Of a stretch of DNA of 64,000 nucleotides, positions 54,435 through 61,397 are shown in pieces. This stretch comes from CALRQJ02 sp943370285 (GTDB taxonomy: Bacteria; Bacteroidota; Bacteroidia; Chitinophagales; Chitinophagaceae). The stretch's first letter is position 1. Each line of letters starts with the position of its first letter. The notes under the pieces are model-generated. The model was not told the DNA's origin and did no database searches. It worked only from the letters and a program-made list of their open reading frames with translations. The stretch covers positions 62,001 through 126,000 of the forward strand of contig CALRQJ020000012.1 in NCBI GenBank assembly GCA_943370285.1, written 5' to 3'. The position numbers and the translations under genes were made by a program.

Positions 54435-54866
54435 TTATTCTAATAACCCTTGTATTTCATATCCTAATATTTCTCCTCCATTTAAATACACAGTTGTTGT
54501 CCCAGCAATTATCAAAAGTATTAATGGTGTCAATGCAACAATTAGATACAGAATAGTTCTATTTATTTTCTTGTCTTTATATTTCTCTGTCAAGGTTTCA
54601 ATGTAATGTCTCCTTACATAGAGATAATATACTAGATAAGTTATGACTGCGAAAAGTCCAAAGGTGACAGCCATTATTGTCGATTTTTCATATTCAATAT
54701 TGTTGTCAAAAAGTTTCTTGTCTATAAATGTCTTTACAGGCAATATAATTGCAAAAATCAAAAAGAAAAAAACTATGCTGATGTAGAATGTAATATAAAA
54801 TTTTGCAGGGTCATTTTTTCTTCTATATTCTTCGTAAAGTTTCGCAAAAATAAAATTCATTATCAT
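54435..54866 (-). CDS. three-helix membrane protein, unknown function (cassette 2)
   Basis: A 143-residue integral membrane protein with three hydrophobic segments (~25-46, ~64-84, ~105-125) and a strongly charged, Tyr-rich N-terminus (LYEEYRRKNDPAKF). No family is recognised. An alternative start two codons in (MNFIFAKL) is possible. It lies between sites D and E. Confidence 0.75.
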   Translation of the reverse strand: MIMNFIFAKLYEEYRRKNDPAKFYITFYISIVFFFLIFAIILPVKTFIDKKLFDNNIEYEKSTIMAVTFGLFAVITYLVYYLYVRRHYIETLTEKYKDKKINRTILYLIVALTPLILLIIAGTTTVYLNGGEILGYEIQGLLE

Positions 54867-54889
54867 TTCAGTTTGGGTCTTTCAGCATT

Positions 54890-55024
54890 GCCTATAACGT
54901 TTTACGGCTTGGCGATGTGGCGGATTTTTAGCACAAAATTCAATAGAATTCCTAATGTTGAGCCTTGCACAAATGTTTCATAGAAGCACTTCAGCCGCCA
55001 TATTGCCAAACCGATGTTGGTGGC
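54890..55024 (-). repeat. attC-like site E
   Basis: 135 bp between GTTGGTGGC (55016-55024) and GCCTATAAC (54890-54898). The arms GGCTTGGCGATGTGGCGG and CCGCCATATTGCCAAACC pair along 18 positions with four transition mismatches, some of which could be G-U pairs. This is the clearest stem of the array. Confidence 0.75.
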
Positions 55025-55031
55025 TGGTGTT

Positions 55032-55745
55032 CTATTCATTCGTCACAAGTTTTGTTTTTGCTAAATACCAAGGAACAGGTTCACAACTATTTTCTTCATC
55101 GTTCAAATAGTCAAGAACTTGTTTTGAGTGCTTAGCACTGTCAAACAAGCCGTATTTGTTTATTGTCAAGTTGAATGTGTCTGAGAGTTCTTTTCCAATG
55201 TCGTGGCAATGAAAAGAGTGAATACTACCGCCAATTTCAATTCCAATATAGTCGTAACCTAATAATTCTTCGTTGTCTTGTTCTTCTAACTCTTTCAAAA
55301 GTGTCAACCTAAGACCAATTTCTCCCATTTTTTCGGATTGAGGTTTGAACTCTTCAAGAATGTCTATTCGTTCATTTGTGTCAAAATATAGTGCAAATAT
55401 TTTTATGTCTTTAAAATGTGCAAAGAACTTGTTTTTGTATTCAAGAGCTGTTTCAATGTCAACAAATACATTTGTCCAACCTATTTTATTTTCGTTATGC
55501 TTTTCATCAACCCAATTTCTGATTTCTGTAATTTGTTCGTCTGAGAGGTGATAATTACTTTTTATTTCTTCTATGTGTTTGTTGTTGTCAAGTGTCCAAC
55601 TGTAAGACCAAGTGTCAAGTATGTGGTCATTAATACATTCGCTACAAGTATATATCAAACTACCTGTCTCAGCCCCATAACTTTTAGGTCTAAGTTTAGT
55701 CAAGTAGTAACCACCAAAATAATATTTTGTCTCTGTTTCGTTCAT
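55032..55745 (-). CDS. cytosolic protein of unknown function (cassette 1)
   Basis: A 237-residue protein without signal or membrane segment, rich in Glu, Asp, Tyr and Lys. It has a CSEC-type Cys pair in LIYTCSECINDH and a His/Cys-bearing segment GGSIHSFHCHDIG. I recognise no family. It is the promoter-proximal cassette gene: its ATG lies 25 bp from the box at 55770 and about 30 bp from the predicted transcription start. Confidence 0.75.
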   Translation of the reverse strand: MNETETKYYFGGYYLTKLRPKSYGAETGSLIYTCSECINDHILDTWSYSWTLDNNKHIEEIKSNYHLSDEQITEIRNWVDEKHNENKIGWTNVFVDIETALEYKNKFFAHFKDIKIFALYFDTNERIDILEEFKPQSEKMGEIGLRLTLLKELEEQDNEELLGYDYIGIEIGGSIHSFHCHDIGKELSDTFNLTINKYGLFDSAKHSKQVLDYLNDEENSCEPVPWYLAKTKLVTNE

Positions 55746-55769
55746 TTGTTAAGGGTGTCCTTTACACTT

Positions 55770-55778
55770 GCCACCAAC
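55770..55778 (-). repeat. lone recombination box at the array entrance
   Basis: GTTGGTGGC on the minus strand, exactly complementary to the end box of the same cassette (55016-55024). No attC-like stem lies beyond it, as expected where the first cassette joins an attI-like or chromosomal site. Confidence 0.68.
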
Positions 55779-55781
55779 ACA

Positions 55782-55814
55782 CAAATATACGCTACTCATC
55801 ACTTCCTATGCAAA
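55782..55814 (-). promoter_or_regulatory. promoter reading into the cassette array
   Basis: On the minus strand TTTG (55811-55814), a 21-bp spacer and TATATTTG (55782-55789) fit the Bacteroidota promoter consensus. Transcription would start at or just inside the recombination box, so the promoter would drive whatever cassette is first, like Pc in integrons. Confidence 0.62.
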
Positions 55815-56046
55815 AATTTTGTCATTGATAACCAATGTTTTAATATAACGCTTTTTGTATTGTCAGTTCGCCAATGCATTTTACCAACTTATTTTATCCT
55901 TTGCAGCAAATCTCTTTTTACCTTGTAGTCAAACATGCCTATGAATCCTTCCACCCTCTAACTTCCACTTTCACCCACCATTATTTTCTACATTCTACAC
56001 TTTGCATCTGTTAAATCTTTACTTTAGAACCCCTAATTGTTGCTAT
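55815..56046. other. spacer between the array and the penicillin acylase gene
   Basis: No ORF of note and no integrase remnant on either strand. TACTTTAG, one base off the TAnnTTTG consensus, lies at about 56023-56030 upstream of the acylase start and could be its promoter; no good upstream box was seen. Confidence 0.4.
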
Positions 56047-58521
56047 ATGAGAGTTGTACCCTTTATTATCTCTTCGTTACTAACCACCGGTTTGGTGGTA
56101 GCACTCAATACACCGTTGCCTTTAAGTACCGGTAAAACACCCAAACTCGGTTATTTTTTGTCGCCCCAACAAGGCTTTTGGCAAAATGCCGAACCTGTAA
56201 ATGTCGACTTTAATGAAGACTTACAGTTTCAAGGGGTTAAGGGTAAGGTAGATGTCTATTTCGATGAACGTTTGGTACCGCATGTATATGCCGAAAATGA
56301 AGGCGATGCCTATTTTGTACAAGGCTACTTGCATGCAAGGTTTCGCCTTTGGCAAATGGATTTTCAAACCTATGCCGCCGGGGGCCGATTATCAGAAATT
56401 ATGGGAGCCAAGCGGGGCACTACCGATTTCTTAAAAATCGACCAATTCTTTCGTCGGGTAGGAATGGTGTTAGGTGCCGAAAAATCTTTAGTAGAGATGG
56501 AAGCCAACCCCATCACCAAATCGAGTATGGATGCTTATACCGCAGGTGTTAATGCCTATATCGAAAATTTGAAGCCATCCGAAATTCCGCTAGAATATAA
56601 ATTACTCGACTATCAGCCCGAAAAATGGACCAATTTAAAATCGGCCTTATTCTTAAAATATATGTCATGGGATTTGGCTGGCGCCGAATGGGATTTTGAA
56701 ATGAAGAATGCGGTAAAAGCCTTGGGCAGTCAGTTGTTCGAACAATTGTATCCCACCATTCAAGATACTTTAGATCCTATCATCCCTAAAGGAACAGCGT
56801 TTGAACCACCTGCCATTAATGTGAAGGCACCGGCGGATGCAGATTCTGTCTATTATTCTAACCAACCGAAAGATAGTGGGGTAGTAGCATTTACAGAACC
56901 TCGGCCCGACGAAGCCAACGGCAGTAATAACTGGGCGGTTGGTGGAAGCAAAACCAAAAGCGGTCGTCCTATTTTGTGCAACGATCCGCATCTGGGTTTA
57001 AACCTGCCATCGTTATGGTACGAGATACAAATTAGTACACCTAATTTCAATGCTTATGGCGCATCATTTCCGGGTACGCCATCTGTCATCATTGGCTTTA
57101 ATGATAGTTGTGCCTGGGGCTTTACCAATGCCATGAGAGATGTGAGAGATTTCTACGAAATCACTTTCAAAGATTCTACCATGCAGTCGTATTGGTTTAA
57201 TGGTAATTGGACACCTACTGAGTTTAGAGAAGAGGTAATTAAGATTAAAGGCGAGCCGGATAAAGTAGAAAAAATTGCCATGACTGTTTTTGGTCCGGTG
57301 ATGTACGACCGTAGTTTTGAGAACCGCAGTAAAGATGGTAAATACTATGCTTGCCGTTGGAAAGCTCATGATGCCAGTAACGAGCTGCTGACCTTTAATC
57401 GGTTAAACCACGCTAAAAATTATTACGATTATGTAGAAGCCATTTCTACTTTTCAATGTCCGGGACAGAACATGTTATTTGCCAGTAAATCGGGAGATAT
57501 AGCCATTCGTCAGCAAGGACAATTTCCTGCAAAATGGCGTCGCCAAGGCGATTTTCCCATGCCGGGTAGCGATAGTAGTTACATGTGGCAAGGATTAATT
57601 CCATTGAAAGAAAATCCGCAAATGGTGAATCCCGAAAGAGGCTTTGTAAGTAGTGCCAATCAGTTGCCGGTAGATGCTACTTATCCATACTACATGGGGG
57701 GTTCTTATCCGCCGTATCGTGGGTTAATCATCAACCGAAAACTAGCGGCCATGAGTAATATTACCGCAGCCGATATGCAATTGTTGCAAACCGATAATTA
57801 TAATGTGTTTGCTGAAATGGCCCGACCTGTTTTATTGAAACACCTCGATGCTTTATCGCTTTCAGCGGAAGAAAAGAAGTATGTAGATGTGATGAGAAAT
57901 TGGAATTTGCGGAATGATATTGGCGAAACCGGTATAAGTGTATTTAAAGCCCTTTGGGATAGTTTAGAAATAGAAATCTATGAAGATGAAATTACCCAAG
58001 CTAAATTGCTGATGAAGTGGCCCGATGAAAGTACCTTATTAGAAGGGTTGTTGAAAAATGATTCTACTTACACATTTGCCGATAACATCACTACTTTTCA
58101 AAAAGAAACAGTAGCCGATCAAATTAAAAGAGCCATTGCTAAAGCTGCACCTGCACTAGCCAAGCTTGAAAAAGAAGGCAAATTGGCTTGGGGTAAATGT
58201 AAAGACAGCGGTATTCAGCACTTAACAAAAGTACCGGCACTCTCTAGGCTACATTTGCCCATCGGTGGTGGTGAACATATCATCAACGCTACAAAACAAT
58301 ACCATGGTCCTAGTTGGCGAATGATTGTGCACCTTACCGATAATATTGAAGCCTATGGTGTTTATCCCGGCGGACAAAGTGGTAATCCGGGAAGCAAGTA
58401 TTACGATACGTTTGTAGATAGTTGGGCGGCGGGTAAATATTATCCACTCTTATTTGTAGATAAGAAAACCGCTAAACAGCCCGGAAGAATGAAATGGTTT
58501 ATGACATTTACTCATACTTAA
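56047..58521 (+). CDS. penicillin acylase family N-terminal nucleophile hydrolase
   Basis: An ~824-residue exported precursor of the penicillin amidase family. The autocatalytic cleavage site and nucleophile Ser293 are in EANGSNNWAVGG, and family motifs follow (GRPILCNDPHLGL, GASFPGTPSVIIGFNDSCAWGFTN). Part of the N-terminal signal region becomes the spacer before the alpha and beta chains. It may cleave acyl-homoserine lactones, beta-lactams or other amides in the periplasm. ATG at 56047 was chosen over an in-frame upstream start because it gives the signal segment. Confidence 0.93.
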   Translation: MRVVPFIISSLLTTGLVVALNTPLPLSTGKTPKLGYFLSPQQGFWQNAEPVNVDFNEDLQFQGVKGKVDVYFDERLVPHVYAENEGDAYFVQGYLHARFRLWQMDFQTYAAGGRLSEIMGAKRGTTDFLKIDQFFRRVGMVLGAEKSLVEMEANPITKSSMDAYTAGVNAYIENLKPSEIPLEYKLLDYQPEKWTNLKSALFLKYMSWDLAGAEWDFEMKNAVKALGSQLFEQLYPTIQDTLDPIIPKGTAFEPPAINVKAPADADSVYYSNQPKDSGVVAFTEPRPDEANGSNNWAVGGSKTKSGRPILCNDPHLGLNLPSLWYEIQISTPNFNAYGASFPGTPSVIIGFNDSCAWGFTNAMRDVRDFYEITFKDSTMQSYWFNGNWTPTEFREEVIKIKGEPDKVEKIAMTVFGPVMYDRSFENRSKDGKYYACRWKAHDASNELLTFNRLNHAKNYYDYVEAISTFQCPGQNMLFASKSGDIAIRQQGQFPAKWRRQGDFPMPGSDSSYMWQGLIPLKENPQMVNPERGFVSSANQLPVDATYPYYMGGSYPPYRGLIINRKLAAMSNITAADMQLLQTDNYNVFAEMARPVLLKHLDALSLSAEEKKYVDVMRNWNLRNDIGETGISVFKALWDSLEIEIYEDEITQAKLLMKWPDESTLLEGLLKNDSTYTFADNITTFQKETVADQIKRAIAKAAPALAKLEKEGKLAWGKCKDSGIQHLTKVPALSRLHLPIGGGEHIINATKQYHGPSWRMIVHLTDNIEAYGVYPGGQSGNPGSKYYDTFVDSWAAGKYYPLLFVDKKTAKQPGRMKWFMTFTHT

Positions 58522-58532
58522 TCACATTTGAT

Positions 58533-58880
58533 ATGAAATTTTTTGCTGCACTTCTATTAACCGCTCTATTAGGCTTTGCTGCGCCATTGTTTGGTCCTTG
58601 GTGGGCTTTTGCCTTAACCGCTGCAGTGGTAGCGGTGGCTATTCATCAAAAACCCGGTAAAGCTTTCTTAGCCGGATTTCTAGGCTTGTTTCTACTGCAT
58701 TTGGTATTGGCTTGGTTGAAAGATTCGGCCAACGAACATATTTTATCCATCAAAATTGCTCATGTGCTTCCTTTGGGCGGTTCTTGGATTGCTTTATTGT
58801 TGGTAACCGCTTTTATTAGTGGCCTAGTAAGTGGTTTGGCGGCATTAAGCGGCAGTTATTTAAGAAAGAAATCAGATTAA
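58533..58880 (+). CDS. small four-helix membrane protein, unknown function
   Basis: A 115-residue hydrophobic protein with about four membrane segments, rich in Ala, Leu and Gly. It begins 11 bp after the acylase stop and is probably co-transcribed. The start at ATG 58533 was preferred to an earlier in-frame start inside the acylase gene. No family recognised. Confidence 0.75.
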   Translation: MKFFAALLLTALLGFAAPLFGPWWAFALTAAVVAVAIHQKPGKAFLAGFLGLFLLHLVLAWLKDSANEHILSIKIAHVLPLGGSWIALLLVTAFISGLVSGLAALSGSYLRKKSD

Positions 58881-58912
58881 CAACTGCTGTGGCACCGTTT
58901 TAAGTTGTATAT

Positions 58913-58942
58913 CCTCTTCTCTCCCATGGGAAGGGGATTTTT
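58913..58942 (+). terminator. probable Rho-independent terminator
   Basis: CCTCTTC (58913-58919) pairs with GAAGGGG (58930-58936, one T-G pair), followed by ATTTTT, 32 bp after the small membrane protein gene. Confidence 0.6.
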
Positions 58943-59085
58943 ATTAGCACTTGGCTCAACATTTTGTTGTTCAGCCCCGGGCTTAAAGTGGATAAATAAG
59001 GGAATATTTTAGCCCGTAAACGGGTTTAAAAACGTACATTCGCCACCATTCAAAAAAGTAATACAACACAATACAGATAAGGACA

Positions 59086-61065
59086 ATGAGCGAAGAACAA
59101 CAACCCATAGACAATGCACAGCAAAAGGCTTATGGTGCAGATAGTATTCAAGTATTAGAAGGATTAGAAGCGGTAAGAAAAAGACCTGCTATGTATATTG
59201 GTGATGTAGGTGTAAAAGGCCTTCACCACCTGGTGTACGAAGTGGTAGATAATAGTATTGATGAAGCCCTTGCGGGATATTGCAAAAACATCACCGTTAC
59301 TATTCATACCGATAATAGCATTAGTGTACAAGATGATGGTCGTGGTATTCCAACCGCCATGCACACCAAAGAAAAGCGTTCGGCACTTGAAGTGGTAATG
59401 ACGGTATTACATGCCGGTGGTAAATTTGATAAAGGCTCTTACAAAGTGAGTGGTGGTTTGCACGGTGTGGGTGTAAGTTGCGTTAACGCTTTAAGTACCA
59501 AACTGCATGTAACAGTAAATAGAGACGGTAAAACCTTTGAACAAGAGTATGCAACAGGTATTCCACAATATCCGGTTAGGGAAATTGGCGTAAGCGATAC
59601 AACGGGTACTAGAGTGCATTTTTGGCCCGATTATTCCATTTTCATTGTATCGGTATATAATAGAGAAATCTTAGAAGGCAGATTAAGAGAACTAGCCTAT
59701 TTGAACCGTAAAATAAATATTACCCTCAATGATTTAAGAGAGGTAAATGAAGATGGTACTACCTACAGCAAAAACTTCTACAGCGATGGCGGTATTGTGG
59801 AGTTTGTAGAAATGTTGGATAAAAGCAGCAATCGTACCCCATTAATTGGTCAGACCCTTTATTTCGAAGGGCATGATGCCAATTCTAATGTGGCGGTAGA
59901 AGTTGCCATGACGTATAACGACGACTTTAAAGAGCATATTTTCAGCTACGTTAATAATATCAATACCATTGAAGGTGGAACCCATGTTACCGGTTTCAGA
60001 CAAGCTTTAACAAGGGTATTTAAAGCCTACGGCGATAAAGAAGGCTTATTTGAAAGAGCTAAAGTGGAGATTGAGGGAGACGACTTTAGAGAAGGATTGA
60101 GTGCTATTATTTCGGTAAAAGTACCCGAACCACAGTTCGAAGGACAAACCAAAACCAAATTGGGTAATAGCGATGTTGCCGGTACTGTTCAAGTAACCGT
60201 TGCCCGTGCATTAGAAGCTTATTTAGAAGAAAATCCTAAAGAAAGTAAGAACGTTATTTCTAAAATCATCCTTGCGGCACAGGCCCGTGTTGCGGCTAAA
60301 AAAGCAAGGGAGATGGTGCAACGCAAAACCGTTTTAACAGGCGGTGGTTTGCCGGGTAAATTGGCCGATTGCAGCGAAAAAGATCCTGAAAAATGCGAAT
60401 TATACTTGGTGGAAGGAGATAGTGCCGGTGGTACTGCCAAGCAAGGCCGTGATAGAAGTTATCAAGCTATTTTACCATTGAGAGGTAAAATTTTGAACGT
60501 TGAAAAAGCGATGGAACATAAGATTTACGAGAATGAAGAAATCCGTAATATGTTCACCGCAATGGGTGTAACCATTGGTACACCTGACGATCCTAAGGCT
60601 TTGAATATGACCAAACTACGTTACCATAAATTGGTTATCATGACCGATGCCGACGTAGATGGTAGTCACATTGCAACGCTGATCCTAACCTTTATTTTCA
60701 GATACATGAAAGCATTGGTAGAGCATGGCTATGTCTATATTGCTCAACCGCCTTTGTATTTAATTAAGAAGGGAAAAGAGCAGGCTTATGCTTATAATGA
60801 GGAGCAACGTAAAGCCTTAATTGAAAAAATTGGTGGTGGAAAAGATGATAGTGTTACTACCCAACGATACAAAGGTTTGGGTGAAATGAACGCCGATCAA
60901 TTATGGGAAACTACGATGGATCCTAGTCGTCGTACCTTAAAAAGAGTAACCATCGAAAGTGCTGCCGAAGCCGACCGTGTTTTTAGTATGTTAATGGGTG
61001 ATGATGTAGCACCACGTAGAGAGTTTATTGAAACCCATGCTAAATATGCTAAGATTGACGTGTAG
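59086..61065 (+). CDS. gyrB: DNA gyrase subunit B
   Basis: A 659-residue type IIA topoisomerase subunit. The GHKL ATPase domain (~1-230) has EAVRKRPAMYIGDV, YEVVDNSIDEALAG and DDGRGIP; the transducer domain and TOPRIM domain (~430-560) follow, with EGDSAGGTAKQGRD, PLRGKILNVEKA and MTDADVDGSHI; the C-terminal QRYKGLGEMN motif is present. With GyrA it introduces negative supercoils. Length matches the short bacterial GyrB. A small hairpin (GCCCG/CGGGT, near 59012-59025) lies in the likely leader. A terminator follows. Confidence 0.97.
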   Translation: MSEEQQPIDNAQQKAYGADSIQVLEGLEAVRKRPAMYIGDVGVKGLHHLVYEVVDNSIDEALAGYCKNITVTIHTDNSISVQDDGRGIPTAMHTKEKRSALEVVMTVLHAGGKFDKGSYKVSGGLHGVGVSCVNALSTKLHVTVNRDGKTFEQEYATGIPQYPVREIGVSDTTGTRVHFWPDYSIFIVSVYNREILEGRLRELAYLNRKINITLNDLREVNEDGTTYSKNFYSDGGIVEFVEMLDKSSNRTPLIGQTLYFEGHDANSNVAVEVAMTYNDDFKEHIFSYVNNINTIEGGTHVTGFRQALTRVFKAYGDKEGLFERAKVEIEGDDFREGLSAIISVKVPEPQFEGQTKTKLGNSDVAGTVQVTVARALEAYLEENPKESKNVISKIILAAQARVAAKKAREMVQRKTVLTGGGLPGKLADCSEKDPEKCELYLVEGDSAGGTAKQGRDRSYQAILPLRGKILNVEKAMEHKIYENEEIRNMFTAMGVTIGTPDDPKALNMTKLRYHKLVIMTDADVDGSHIATLILTFIFRYMKALVEHGYVYIAQPPLYLIKKGKEQAYAYNEEQRKALIEKIGGGKDDSVTTQRYKGLGEMNADQLWETTMDPSRRTLKRVTIESAAEADRVFSMLMGDDVAPRREFIETHAKYAKIDV

Positions 61066-61097
61066 GTAATAATTTTAAGTGGATTTTTTAATGAGAA

Positions 61098-61126
61098 GGG
61101 GGGGTGCCATGGCAACCCTTTTTTTT
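61098..61126 (+). terminator. Rho-independent terminator of gyrB
   Basis: A G-rich arm (GGGTGCC) pairs with GGCAACCC (one bulge), followed by eight T, 33 bp after the gyrB stop. Confidence 0.72.
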
Positions 61127-61162
61127 GAATTTTAAGTCATTGAAATTCAAATATTTGAGTGC

Positions 61163-61197
61163 TTCATCCCATTTTTTGACGGTTTCATCCCATTTTT
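61163..61197 (+). promoter_or_regulatory. paired direct repeat, candidate LytTR-type binding site
   Basis: TTCATCCCATTTTT occurs at 61163-61176 and again at 61184-61197, 21 bp apart, the two-helical-turn spacing typical of LytTR regulators. A related pair (TTCAGTCCC, 22 bp apart) lies upstream of the RCC1 gene at a similar distance. Confidence 0.5.
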
Positions 61198-61397
61198 ATA
61201 CAATCGTTAACATTTTCTCTATATTTATCGTCTAGAATACTTGAAGCAACCAAAACAAATGCTCAATTATTTATTAGCCAATTCTATGAATGCCACACTG
61301 TTAGGTTGTCCCGCCCCCGTGTATTAGATTAACAGTTTCAATTTTACTGAAAAACAACTTGTTTGACTAAGGCATAACTGTCTTAGGTGATTTATTT

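Larger units (their letters stand above)
51664..55778 (-). mobile_element. integron-like (CALIN-type) array of five gene cassettes
   Basis: Five genes, all on the minus strand and mostly without recognised function, alternate with attC-like elements (sites A to E) and begin at a lone box at 55770-55778. For each cassette the 9-bp box before the gene is the inverse of the box after it: GTTGGTGGC (gene 55032), GTTATAGGC (54435) and GTTAGCGGC (53450) match perfectly; GTTGTGCAC with GTTGTATGC (52576) and ATTGGCTGT with ATTGGCGGT (51680) match partly. No integrase gene is present in the window. The box consensus differs from the classical GTTRRRY, so the recombinase class is open. Confidence 0.72.
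61066..61397. other. intergenic region between gyrB and the TIG adhesin
   Basis: 332 bp holding the gyrB terminator (61098-61126) and a paired direct repeat TTCATCCCATTTTT (61163-61176 and 61184-61197) about 200 bp upstream of the adhesin start. The remaining sequence is AT-rich with no further clear motif. Confidence 0.6.
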
